Below, piece by piece: positions 49,101 through 57,830 of a stretch of 64,000 nucleotides of DNA (the stretch's first letter is position 1; each line of letters begins with the position of its first letter). The position numbers were made by a program, and so were the translations under genes. Source of the stretch: Mugil cephalus (lineage: Eukaryota; Chordata; Actinopteri; Mugiliformes; Mugilidae). Under the pieces are notes generated by a model. That model had not been told where the DNA came from and made no database searches. It was given only the letters and a program-made list of their open reading frames with translations. The stretch spans positions 820,501-884,500 of the forward strand of contig NC_061791.1 in assembly GCF_022458985.1 (NCBI RefSeq). The letters run 5' to 3'.

Positions 49101-51578
49101 CTGGAGAAAATCAATCAAAGGCGTCATATTTCTGAGGAAGCTGTCTTGATCAGTGTGGGCGACACACTTCCTCAAACCTTTGCTCAAGTCCTGGACATTA
49201 AAGAAGAGGTCCGCTCTGAGACTTCAGAGGTGTTGACCAGCTTAATTGCTCAAGACGTAGCTGAGAGCGTCAACTCCATCCTCTCTGCTGGTGATGACAC
49301 TGAAGAGCAGGAAGTCCAACGACACGTCACTCCCAAAAGAAGAATCAGACGTATGGTTCGCTACATCAGCAAGATGTTGGAAGAATTTATTGGGATGATG
49401 ACGCACAGACCTCGAACAAATAAGAGGAAAAAGAAGAAAAGTGTGGCCACCCCCCTGGAAGACGAAGACACTGACAAAAAGTCAGAAGATGTGGAGTCTA
49501 CAAAAACTAAAAGTGACATTCAAATATTTGACGCATACACCCAAGAGACAGCCTCCATAGGAGACAAGGAGAGCTGCAAGACTAATACAACAGAAACAGA
49601 CATAGACAGAGAGGAGATCCAAGGAGAAGCAGTCCCAGACTGGTCTGGAGATGAAGAGGTCCAGACTCCTAAATCCAGGACATGCAAACTGTCCCTGAAA
49701 AGAATGGGGGGCATTATTCAAGGGTTCTTTGTGAAACCTTTATTCAGAAAGCCTCGTGCTGGAGTCACAGTGGCATCAACACAGTCACCAGACGTCCCAC
49801 AGCTGAACTCTGTGAAGGTCATTGTGCCCGAGCAGCAGCTTCCAGATGTTGCTGCTGTGGTGCTGGTTGTACCTGAGCAGCAGTTTCAGGAAGGCTCTGC
49901 TGTGAGGGTGGTTGTACCTGAACATCACATACCAGATGACAGAACACCTCCAGAATATGGACACCAGGAACCCTCCTCCCTGGAGATCATAGTAGTGGAA
50001 GATGAGGACGCTGAGTCTGACGAAGAGACCGAGAGCTTTGCAGTGAGCCAGGCTTCAATTGTTTGCCCGGAGTCCAAGAAGAAACTGTCTTTGAAATTCA
50101 AGACTAAGGGCTTCTGTGCTAAAGGGATTTTCAAGGTGCGGCCTGCTGTAGTCAGATCACCCTCTATGAGGTCATCAAAAGCTGCCTCTACAGATAGAGT
50201 TGGGTCTCAGCAGAAGGTCACTACTGTGGTGGTCACTGTTCCCGATGAGGAATTTTCAGAGGCCATGGCTGTGGTGCTCCTAGACCCTGAAGTCAAACCA
50301 GCCCAAGACTTTGAGCAGCTGGAAACCTCCTCTCTGGACAGAGAGGTTGAGGACAGCATTGCTCAGTCTGAGGCTGAAGAAGTTCAGGGTCTGAAAGCCA
50401 CAGGTCTGAAGTCCAAAAAGAAATTGACTCGTAAAGGAACCAAATGTAGACGCTTGTGTGTAAAACCATATGCCCAGCTCTCACCAGAGGCCACCACCGT
50501 GGAGATCCCTGCACCTCAACGCCAGTCACCAAAAGACAAACCAGCCCGAGACTTTGAGCAGCTGGAGACCTCCTCTCTGGACAGAGTAGTTGAGGACAGC
50601 ATTGCTCAGTCCATGGTTGAAGAATTTCAGGATCTGGAGACACATGTTCCACCCAAAACTTCAAGAAAGAGATGGTCTCTGAAAAGAGCATTTAGAGGCT
50701 TGTTTGTGAAATCACGTGCTGGAGAGGCATCAACGCAGTCACCAGACGTTACCCCCACTCGCCTCTCACCAGAGACCCCCACCATGGAAGTGACCAAACA
50801 TCACCAGTCACCGAAAGAGACACGAGCCCAAGACTTAGAGCAGATGAAACCCTCCTCTCTGCAACTTTCAATAGCTGAGGGTGGCACAGTTCAGTCTGAG
50901 GGCGAAAAAGTCCAGGATGTGGAGGAGACACCTACACCAGCGACACGTCCAAGAAAGAGATGGTCCTTGAAAAAACTCGGTAGCGCATTTAGAGGCTTGT
51001 TTGTTAGACCACGCGCTGGAGAGGCATCAACCACAGTAACATCTCCAGACGTTACCCCTGCCCGCCGCTCACCAGAGACCCCCATCATGGAAGTGACCAA
51101 ACGTCACCAATCACCGAAAGAGACACCAGGCCCAGACTCTAAGCAGAAGAAGCCCTCCTCTCTGGAGATCCCAGTAGTTGAGGACGACACTGTACAGTCT
51201 GAGCCAAAATTTACCGAGTCCTCAACAGACGAACAAGAAAGGTGCAAAACGTGTGTCAGCACTTTTGTTGAGTGCCTGGTTTTAAGGGCCTTTGCAAAAG
51301 CAAAAATACCATACGATTTCGACCAGTTTGAGGCCATCCGTTACCGACTGTACACGAAAATCTGGGCTGAATTCCAGCGTGAGAATATTAACATCCCCAC
51401 GAAAAGGTTCATGAAGCTCGACAAGGCCGTTTGGGAGGACCTGCACAGAAAGTGGAAGTCTGCACACGCTATTGTGTTTTTCATGGATCTAGGGCGACCA
51501 GTGATTGACAAAGTGATCGTGGCTTCTTTCAAAGAACATCTAATGAAGCCTAAACACAACACCAGCTGGTTCTTCTGA
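46128..51578 (+). CDS. Unrecognised 1816-residue repeat protein, apparently single exon
   Basis: I do not recognise this family. The uninterrupted ORF has its first ATG at 46128 (A at -3); the next is 46158. Layout by residue: helical domain copy 1 (about 26-205, with VRPLIESFF, LPQTFAQVLDIKEEVRSETS and RRIRRMVRYISKMLEEFI); 355-residue units at about 207-561 and 562-916; helical domain copy 2 (about 940-1121); a third unit (about 1122-1475); two shorter repeats (about 1500-1693, KRWSLK ... FRGLFV+PRAG); a unique C-terminal domain (about 1697-1816, with AIRYRLYTKIWAEFQ). Each 355-residue unit splits into three sub-repeats, each with an acidic SSLxxxVVED segment then a basic K+xSLK segment. No signal peptide or membrane span is seen; the basic clusters suggest an intracellular, perhaps nuclear or membrane-surface role. 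The DNA of the three units is nearly identical, so duplication or conversion was recent. The absence of stops over 5.4 kb argues for selection. Poly(A) signal at 51922-51927. Confidence 0.75.
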   Translation: MYRNTTTTGPMDRGSYSQTEEIPQITMDTVRPLIESFFRSITTDQWACLSLGKPDDVTCSMLAQLLSDLIELISKSLLEKIKQGHLISEEGVLTSVGNTLPQTFAQVLDIKEEVRSETSEALTSLIAQDVVENVNSILSAGEDTEEQEVQRHVTPKRRIRRMVRYISKMLEEFIAKMTHKPRKNKRKRKSVATPLEDEDTDKKSEDLESTKTKSGIQSLDAYIQETASIGDKESCKTKTPETDIDREEIQGEAVPDWSGDEEVQTPKSRTCKLSLKRVGGIIQGFFVKPLFRKPRAGVTVASTQSPDVPQLNSVKVIVPEQQLPDVAAVVLVVPEQQFQEGSAVRVVVPEHHIPDDRTPPECGHQEPSSLEIIVVEDENAESDEETESFAVSQASIVCPESKKKLSLKFKTKGFCANRIFKVRPAVVRSPSMRSSKAASTDRVGSQQKVTTVVVTVPDEEFSEAMAVVLLDPEVKPAQDFEQLETSSLDRVVEDSTAQSEAEDVQGLKETGPKSQKKLSRKEVGTICRGLCVKPPAQLSPEATTVEIPAPQRQSPKDKPEDVESRKTKSDIQIFDAYTQETASIGDKESCKTNTTETDIDREEFQGEAVPDWSGGEEVQTPKSRTCKLSLKRMGGIIQGFFVKPLFRKPRAGVTVASTQSPDVPQLNSVKVIVPEQQLPDVAAVVLVVPEQQFQEGSAVRVVVPEHHIPDDRTPPECGHQEPSSLEIIVVEDEDAESDEETESFAVSQASIVCPESKKKLSLKFKTKGFCAKRIFKVRPAVVRSPSMKSSKAASTDRVGSQQQVTTVVVTVPDEEFSEAMAVVLLDPEVKPAQDFEQLETSSLDREVEDSTAQSEAEEVQGLKATDLKSQKKLSRKGTICRGLCVKPPAQFSPEATTVEIPAPQHQSPKDKPAQDFEQLETSSLDRVVEDSIAHNVPQITVDMVRPLIESFFNGITSDQWACLSSGKPDDVTSSMLAQLVTDLIMLISKFILEKINQRRHISEEAVLISVGDTLPQTFAQVLDIKEEVRSETSEVLTSLIAQDVAESVNSILSAGDDTEEQEVQRHVTPKRRIRRMVRYISKMLEEFIGMMTHRPRTNKRKKKKSVATPLEDEDTDKKSEDVESTKTKSDIQIFDAYTQETASIGDKESCKTNTTETDIDREEIQGEAVPDWSGDEEVQTPKSRTCKLSLKRMGGIIQGFFVKPLFRKPRAGVTVASTQSPDVPQLNSVKVIVPEQQLPDVAAVVLVVPEQQFQEGSAVRVVVPEHHIPDDRTPPEYGHQEPSSLEIIVVEDEDAESDEETESFAVSQASIVCPESKKKLSLKFKTKGFCAKGIFKVRPAVVRSPSMRSSKAASTDRVGSQQKVTTVVVTVPDEEFSEAMAVVLLDPEVKPAQDFEQLETSSLDREVEDSIAQSEAEEVQGLKATGLKSKKKLTRKGTKCRRLCVKPYAQLSPEATTVEIPAPQRQSPKDKPARDFEQLETSSLDRVVEDSIAQSMVEEFQDLETHVPPKTSRKRWSLKRAFRGLFVKSRAGEASTQSPDVTPTRLSPETPTMEVTKHHQSPKETRAQDLEQMKPSSLQLSIAEGGTVQSEGEKVQDVEETPTPATRPRKRWSLKKLGSAFRGLFVRPRAGEASTTVTSPDVTPARRSPETPIMEVTKRHQSPKETPGPDSKQKKPSSLEIPVVEDDTVQSEPKFTESSTDEQERCKTCVSTFVECLVLRAFAKAKIPYDFDQFEAIRYRLYTKIWAEFQRENINIPTKRFMKLDKAVWEDLHRKWKSAHAIVFFMDLGRPVIDKVIVASFKEHLMKPKHNTSWFF
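46746..50540 (+). repeat. Three near-identical 1065-base coding repeats
   Basis: Units begin at 46746, 47811 and 49491 (each at TGGAGTCTA). The first two are directly adjacent; a second copy of the helical-domain segment (48944-49490, matching 46202-46745) separates the second from the third. Long runs of identical sequence join all three. The pattern implies duplication of a [domain + unit] block plus duplication of a unit alone. Confidence 0.88.
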
Positions 51579-51664
51579 TTTCCCAGTTCCCAGATCAGCC
51601 ATACGAGGAGACCTTCTGTTCTAGTGGTTTCAGCAAAACACAGACCAGTGGAGCAGGAGTTCCC

Positions 51665-51845
51665 TACAGTATTCATTTATTCCATTTATTTCTATTTACC
51701 TTCATTTATTCCATTTATTTCTATTATCTTCCTTTTGTTCCATTTCTTTCTGTTTAACTTCCTTTATTCCATTTCTTTCTATTTAACTTCCTTTTATTCC
51801 GTCTATTTCTATTTAACTTCCTTTTATTCTACTTAATTGTCTTCT
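51665..51845 (+). repeat. Minisatellite in the 3' UTR of the large ORF
   Basis: Imperfect units of TTCCATTTATTTCTATTTAA and CTTCCTTTTA type, period about 30 bases, starting some 85 bases after the stop codon. Confidence 0.8.
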
Positions 51846-51921
51846 ATCCAGTTTTATGTCATTTAATTCCATTGTATTCCATTTTAATCTATGTCATTGC
51901 AAAAAAAAAAAAACAAAAAAA

Positions 51922-51927
51922 AATAAA
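51922..51927 (+). terminator. Poly(A) signal AATAAA of the large ORF
   Basis: AATAAA about 345 bases after the stop at 51578, within an A-rich stretch (51901-51922) that may itself be a genomic poly(A) run. Confidence 0.5.
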
Positions 51928-51939
51928 GCATCATAAAAT

Positions 51940-52283
51940 AACATTTGAGTTATTGAATATCTCTTCTTTTTGTGTCTTTTTGAGTTCAGTTGTCGTTTAT
52001 AAATGAAGTTTTGCGCTTTGTAGGTTTGATTTCTCCTCTAAATATTGGTCATTGGTTCAGATAACTTCTAGTTGTTTCTCTATATTCACTAAATAGCATC
52101 AGTAGCTCCCAGGTTATGTTTAGAATTCACTAGAGGGGTAGACTGGGTGATCCCTCATAGAGTTTGTGGCTCAGGACAAAGATGTGAGGAATACCACGCT
52201 CAGCCTGTCGCCACTGCAGCTCAGCGTCAGAAGTAAATGTATGTGACCTGAGATATTTTTTGAGTTATTCTTATTAACAGGTT
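51940..52283. other. Spacer
   Basis: AT-rich sequence with no gene or repeat I can name. Confidence 0.4.
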
Positions 52284-52988
52284 TTATTTCTCATTCCTTG
52301 CACATCTCTTGAAATAATTGTGCTTACTTTCAAAGCACATTGTCCATAGTCTAATCAGGGGCCCAAATTTCAAAATCATTTCTGGGTAATGACGTAAATA
52401 ATGATGCTTTGGTTTCAGGCCACTTTCTGGGAATAGAGCTTTTCTCGACTCTAAATATTCTTGAATGAGAACATTAAGGTATGCAACCTGAGGGACAGAG
52501 ATTTTCTGAGCACATATCAGTGAACTGCCCCACATTATCTGCTGTATCTCACATGGTTTTGTAGAATAAATACTTAGGATAAAGTGCAACATCGTAAGAC
52601 AAAACACCCTCAAAGATGTGTGTCCCAGACAAGATAGCAAACCTGGCAGACAGACATTAAAGTATTTCAAAGAATTAAATACCGACTGAAACTTTACTCC
52701 TTTCACATCTGATGATGTATCTTCAGTCTGGAGGCGATCAACAGCAGAATTGTAGTTCTCAATGGTCTCTGGTCCACACAGATTTGGATCCCCCTGAAAG
52801 TCAGATGTGTTTATTAGGCAGAACCTACAGAAACAGTTTGAGGAGCTGAAACTGAAAGCAATACAACACAAGGTTCCCTTGACTGTTTCATTTGATACAA
52901 CAATCCCATTCTCCTCCAAGTCCTTCAAGTCAGAGAGGGTCTGAGCGATGAAGCCCATGCTGAAGTGCAAAAAACTGCAGTTCATCAA
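52284..52988 (-). mobile_element. 3' half of a fish transposon-like gene family, decayed
   Basis: The minus strand encodes FCRFCLIN, NSLKYFNVC, CLGH and then GLKPKHHYLRHYPEMILKFG and FESKHNYFKRCARN. These motifs belong to a multi-copy family of unnamed fish proteins with N-terminal C2H2 fingers, which behaves like a transposon-derived gene. The central part after CLGH is lost or scrambled (the usual DLFEG core is missing) and there is no full frame, so it is a remnant. Family assignment is from memory of the motifs. Confidence 0.6.
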
Positions 52989-54119
52989 GTGGTCGCTTGA
53001 GGCTGGCTACTAAACATTTTTATGGTTCAAAAAACGATTTTGGTCTCAATAGTTTATTTCACTATAGTGACAGGTGCTGCCAGAGGCCGCTAGCTGCTAG
53101 CCTTGGTCTCCCTGCTAGTCCTCACCTGAGCAAATGACAACCTTTTGGCTGAGTTTGAGGTTTTCCAATTTGGATCAATTTAACTAAAAACTACCACCTG
53201 TCTGCTTTGGTGCACCTCCTACAAGACCATCCGGTAAGTGAATTTGAAAAAATATTTTTATGGTCGGTGTCAGTGCCCAATATAGCCAGTCCTGTAGCTG
53301 AAGTTAACTATCTAATTAGCCAGCTAATGAATTAGCCTTAGGCTAGCCTTCCAGCAAGGCTCCGGTTTGTTAGCCAGGCTAACAGGAGGCTAACAATCGC
53401 CACCGAAGTCAGAACGTAAATAATAATTTGTGATATTTTTAAATAAAGTGTCTCAGTTTGGGAAATATTAATCCACCACGTAAAGTAGGAAACATTAATG
53501 TCTCCTTCACGTTACTTTTGACCACTGTTACGGTAACAAGGACAGACTTGGTTCGGTTTGATGTGTTGAGCCTTGTTCAGTTATATTAATATATTATTGT
53601 TATATTACATTATGAATCCAGACATAACGTTAGTCTAGAATGTTTAAACTAAGTTATATGCTAGTAACTTTAGTTTAGGTCAGACGGTGATGTAAATTAA
53701 GATCGAGGAACCAAGTGTTAATATTCGTAATAATATTCCGTACACATAACACATTATTTTACATCACATCATCACTACATCACTGATTTTAGCCCAGATA
53801 TGAAATGTGACACATAACTTGTAACAGAACTCTATTTTTTTTTTTTTTTTAATTAAAGACATTCATTTCTAAATCATAAGTGTATTTAATATATTATATT
53901 TTAGTCAGGACAAATGGCGTCAAACCAGTAGTGAGGCCACCGTGTTAGCTGACTGCTAGCGATTAGCCTAGCTCGGTAGCTAGCTATATCTGTTACATAG
54001 CTCAACAGACAGTAACAGACAGACCTATGTAAACGTAACACAGCATTATTACAAAGCTTTGTTTGCTGTCACACTGGAACAAATGCTTTACACATATTTT
54101 AAGACGACAATTTTACTTA
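52989..54119. other. Spacer upstream of the transposon-like remnant
   Basis: Mostly AT-rich, with GCTAGC-rich words. A plus-strand GTAAGT follows CCATCCG at about 53234 and a minus-strand GTAAGT lies just below 54120, both good donors without identified partner exons. No coding region supported. Confidence 0.35.
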
Positions 54120-54300
54120 CGTGCTCTTTAGTGCGTTGTGCTAAATCCTCTCCGAAGAAAAAATAACAGCAGAACCACCGCGCGGTTTGAACTGCGTGAC
54201 CGTTAGTTTTCGCGTGTTTCCTTGTGTGTGTGTGTGTGCGCGCGCGCGCGCGTCTCTGCGGCCGTTTGGCGGGCTTCACAGGTTCAGGCTGTTTGAGGAT
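54120..54300 (-). promoter_or_regulatory. CpG-rich, first-exon-like segment with TG/CG tract
   Basis: A local cluster of CG dinucleotides (CCGCGCGGTTTGAACTGCG, GCGGCCGTTTGGCGGG) in an otherwise CpG-poor stretch. On the minus strand it is followed by a strong donor GAGCAC|GTAAGT. It fits a transcription start and non-coding first exon for the minus-strand family member at 52284-52988. Inferred only. Confidence 0.35.
54222..54252 (+). repeat. (TG)n(CG)n alternating tract
   Basis: About eight TG followed by about seven CG steps without interruption; alternating purine-pyrimidine of this kind can adopt Z-DNA. Confidence 0.85.
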
Positions 54301-54906
54301 GAACTCAAAACGTACTCAAAAGTATACATCTGCTGAATCTGACATTAAGGTATTTCACATTATATTATTTTCGGTATCTGGTGTTTTACTGTCCATCCTG
54401 ACCCTGTCCACTCTTATTTATTTATTTTCAGATATTTTTACCATCTTACTTCTATATAAATTAACATGTAACATTACAATATTTCCCCGTTAATTTCACT
54501 AAAATTGTATATCTTCCAGTGGAAAATATAAAACATGGTGGTCACCAAAATCATCACATCTTGTTTCTATAGCATCAAATAACGAACTAAAACTAAACTG
54601 ACACATTCACCAACATTATATTAACTATCTAAAATGACACAAACCAAAAAAATATTTGACGTGTATTTTAGTGTTTTAGTTTGGCGCTAGTCCCGCCCAC
54701 TATCGTGGTGGAGGTGGAGCTTATGACCTATACTGCAGCCAGACACCAGGGGGAGCTCTACTTATTCTATATTTCATGTCCTGTCTGAACCTAAAGAATC
54801 AAACAAACCAGTGATTGATCATCCTGCTTTTATTGAAAGATCTGTTTTCTTTGACAGATTTTACAGGTTTAATCATCGAGAAAAGATCAAATCTTCTTCG
54901 TGTCCT

Positions 54907-55469
54907 TCAGAGGAAGACTGTGATGATGGACGAGGACACCAGGAGGAAGAGGACGCTGGAACCAGTTGGTGTTGCGCTGTTGCACAAGTCCGTGTTACAA
55001 CAAACCACAGGAGGTTCACATCCCTTCGTACAGCCTTTACTGACGAGACCTACAAGATATGATGGAAAAACCTCAGCTCCAGTAACATTGAAATCAAGAA
55101 TCCGTTCCGAGACATTTATCAACTCATCTCATGAACAGTTTTAATCACGTCAGCTGCAGATGATAAACGTACCGTCTGTTTTGTTGGACCAGCACTGGTA
55201 GTCGGCCTTGCGACCACAAGTCATAGTATTGTTGCAGGATTCAGGGGGGGATTTCACACAGGAGAAGCATTCTAATCCACACACTGTAAAGAAATATATA
55301 AATATGATTTAAATGATCATTTTAAATGTTCTGGTCCCACGAGAAGCTCAGGAAATTTCACAATAAGAAAAGGTGAAGACGCTAAATGAACTAGAGAGAG
55401 TGAATGAATGAATCTGCTTTTACCTGCGGACACCATCCACATCAGGATCAGAGCTCCGTAAAGCTTCAT
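54907..55469 (-). CDS. Ly6/uPAR-type GPI-anchored protein, three exons
   Basis: Small cell-surface protein with one three-finger (LU) domain. Minus-strand exons: 55424-55469 (signal peptide MKLYGALILMWMVSA), 55173-55283 and 54907-55049 or 54907-55076. The first acceptor (CTTGTAG) gives 99 residues and the second (CTGGAG) 108; both keep frame. The mature part has ten cysteines in the LU order, from LECFSC to CCNTDLCN, followed by a Ser/Thr-rich spacer and a hydrophobic tail (SSVLFLLVSSSIITVFL) as expected for GPI attachment. Sequons include NNT and NKT. The three-exon layout is the usual one for this family. I cannot say which Ly6 member it is. A TATA box stands upstream, and transposon debris surrounds the gene. 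Confidence 0.82.
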
Positions 55470-55537
55470 GATGGCTGGAGATGAGAACCAGGCAGCTTCT
55501 CAGTCTTCTCAGGTGGATTTCTACAGACTCTGGTCTC

Positions 55538-55543
55538 TTTATA
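55538..55543 (-). promoter_or_regulatory. TATA box of the Ly6-type gene
   Basis: TATAAA on the minus strand, 69 bases before the ATG; spacing leaves a short 5' UTR of about 40-45 bases. Confidence 0.55.
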
Positions 55544-55599
55544 CGTCTGTAAGAACATGATATGAGCTGGTTAACGCCCTGAACATCCTGAATGTGTCA

Positions 55600-55990
55600 C
55601 AACTCAGTGATTTCCTGTTTTATTTTGAAAAGTAACTCTCCTCTCGTTTCAGGACACTTGGCCTTCCCTCGTGTGTCTCTGGTGTGTCCTGCCTGATTGC
55701 TGAGTGTTTCCACCTGTTCCCCAGCTCCTGTCTGTGTGTTTATATTGGTTGTGTCTCCTCTTGTCATGTGCCCGAGTGTTTTGTCTGTTTGTCAGTGTTT
55801 ATGGCCACAGTTGGTCTCTGCATTGCACCACATATTCTTGCCTCATTATTTCCTTTGTACGTTGTAGTGATGAGGAAACTGAAGATTCCTGAAACACTGA
55901 ATCAATCTGAAGAAATTGTGTATGTCTCAAAGCATTTGATACGATTAAATGTGGATAAAAGTATGCATGACATCCGCAGTAAAGGGTCGT
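55600..55990 (+). repeat. Dispersed LTR/SINE-like repeat fragment
   Basis: TTTCCTGTTTTATTTTG and CACCTGTTCCCCAGCTCCTG type words are shared in style with 35050-35200. The open frames here are not gene-like. Class unresolved. Confidence 0.4.
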
Positions 55991-56189
55991 GAAACACTGA
56001 TTAACACTAAAAGATCTACAGTACGTGCATTTTCAAATGCATTGATAGAAATAATGAAAAAAATAACATGTGAAATGGGCTGTGGTGACCATGGTTGAAT
56101 AAAATGCTTGTGAAACTGTGTAAGGGACTTGGGCAGTTCAAGATTTTTTGTTAGTGTTAGTTCGGCATGTGATGCTCCTGCTGGTTCAC

Positions 56190-56600
56190 TGCACATGTAC
56201 ACTGTAAAAAATATAATAATATAAATTTTACAGTTAAAGAATGTAAACCATAACAGTTAAAAGCTGTAAATTGCAAATCAGTTTTAAACAGTGTCTTATA
56301 CAAATAATTACCGTAAATAAGTTAATTAGGTTTTTTCTCCAGAATATATACATTGCCCTGCTGTAATAAAAAAAATATTGTACTACTTTTAATGGTAATA
56401 TACTGTAATTTTATAGCAGCACATACTGTAATTTTGGCACTTATTTTTCCTAAAGAATACAGTTTGTAACTGTTAATGTGCATACAGTTGTGGCAATTGG
56501 AGAAATATGCAGCAAGGACTTGAATAGTCAATACTGTAATTTTTAGGTTTAATTCTTGTAAATTTACATACTCTCATTGTGATAACAGAAATACGCTGCA
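56190..56600. repeat. AT-rich element with repeated TTACAG / CTGTAA words
   Basis: ACAGTTAAAG, TACTGTAATTTT and related words repeat in both orientations, as in common fish MITEs. The ends are not defined. Confidence 0.45.
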
Positions 56601-56639
56601 AATTTCTGTAGTAGTTGATAGTAGTTGATATTGCAATTC

Positions 56640-56830
56640 TGGTCTGCTCGCACATGCGCAGTGGAACTCTGGCGGTATTTTGGAGGCGGCGGATTTGAAC
56701 GGGCCAATCAACACGCTGCACCTGAGGACCCGTCGGACTCGGAGGTTCATGTTTTTTTTCCACTGCCCGCTCAGTTCAGAGACTTCTCATCCAACCATCT
56801 CCATAAGAGCTGCTCTATTTCTCAGGTATG
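56640..56830 (+). promoter_or_regulatory. GC-rich promoter-like segment before the zinc-finger remnant
   Basis: ACATGCGCAGTGG (NRF1-like), GGCGGCGG and a CCAAT box (GGGCCAATCAAC) lie within 90 bases, about 300 bases upstream of the frame at 57031. TTTCTCAG|GTATGG near 56826 may be a splice site. This resembles the start of a transcribed member of the transposon-like family. Confidence 0.35.
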
Positions 56831-57030
56831 GAAACACTGAAGAACGTTTCAGAAAGCTAATAGTTTAAATTGCACAGAAAAGAAAGAAAGAACTGGCTGT
56901 AGCCTACATCTGCTTCGTGTCGCTATGTTGCTGTATGCTAACCGTCCTAGGCTAGCATACAGCAGAAACAGTTAAATCTGTTAAAGCTTTTGTTTTCCAT
57001 TGCAAACTCCATGGCAACGAACCGAGGTGT

Positions 57031-57830
57031 ATGTTCAAGTGTGTTGCAGCTCGTTGCAAGCAGGTGTGTACTGGTTATTCAGCATTAAAAGCGCACTTCT
57101 ACCGTCATCATGATACTCTGAACACAACTGTAACGAGACTAAAATGCACAGTTTCACTTTGTGAACGACAGTGTGAGGGGATAAAAGCTTTGTTTATATA
57201 TGTATATATAGTAACTTCCCCTGTGAGAGGGTGCCCCCGTGTGTTCAGGGTAAAATCTTCCTTTACCTCTCACATGTCCAGAAAACATTAAAACTGTTTG
57301 GAAAATGTGATTTGTGAAACAAGTGATGAAGATACTCAGAGTGTTGCCACACAAGTTTCCATCTGCCAGATGCAGAAGACAGAGTCACAGACCAAACTTA
57401 CAAACTGACCTTGTTTTACATAAAACTACAGGGATAGCATATACAACTTGAACTTGCTTCTTAAAGAAATGTCATTTGCAGATGAAGACATTGCAAAAAT
57501 CTGTGAAGCAAAGCAGTAAAGCAGTCGGACTTGTTCTCAGCCTGCCACACAGAGAGTCCACGACAGCCCAGAGTTTAAAGACATGTTCAAATATGGGGAA
57601 CTCAAAAAAGTGTTGTTGGGCAAAGATGAGGACAGAACAGACAGATTTGCACACTGTGTTCCTGTGCTAGATGCTTTAAAGGCGATGCTAGAATCCAGTT
57701 ATTGGCAGGGCCTAATGAGGTTTCAGATACTGATGTTTGTGACTGGTTTTTATGTCCAACACATACGTTTTCAGGAAGTTGTCTCAAGCTGGTTCTACAT
57801 CAAGACGCGTTCAAAGTTCTGAAACCATTG
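57031..57830 (+). mobile_element. 5' half of the fish transposon-like zinc-finger family, decayed
   Basis: The first frame (57031-57291) has C2H2-like fingers: C-x4-C ... H-x4-H in the first 30 residues and GCPRVFRVKSSFTSHMSRKH at the end. After frame breaks the same family's acidic region reappears (ADEDIAKICEAKQ) and then FKYGELKKVLLGKDEDRTD ... VPVLDALKAML (57583-57690). Several stops and shifts make it a pseudogene. Together with 52284-52988 it represents opposite ends of the same kind of gene, on opposite strands. Confidence 0.6.

Noticed and set aside
47180-51100. Many 60-130-residue frames on the minus strand across the large ORF
   Set aside because: They repeat in step with the plus-strand units and are simple complements of them.
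57154-57354. Minus-strand frame across the zinc-finger remnant
   Set aside because: Complement of the C2H2-bearing frame, with no recognisable features.
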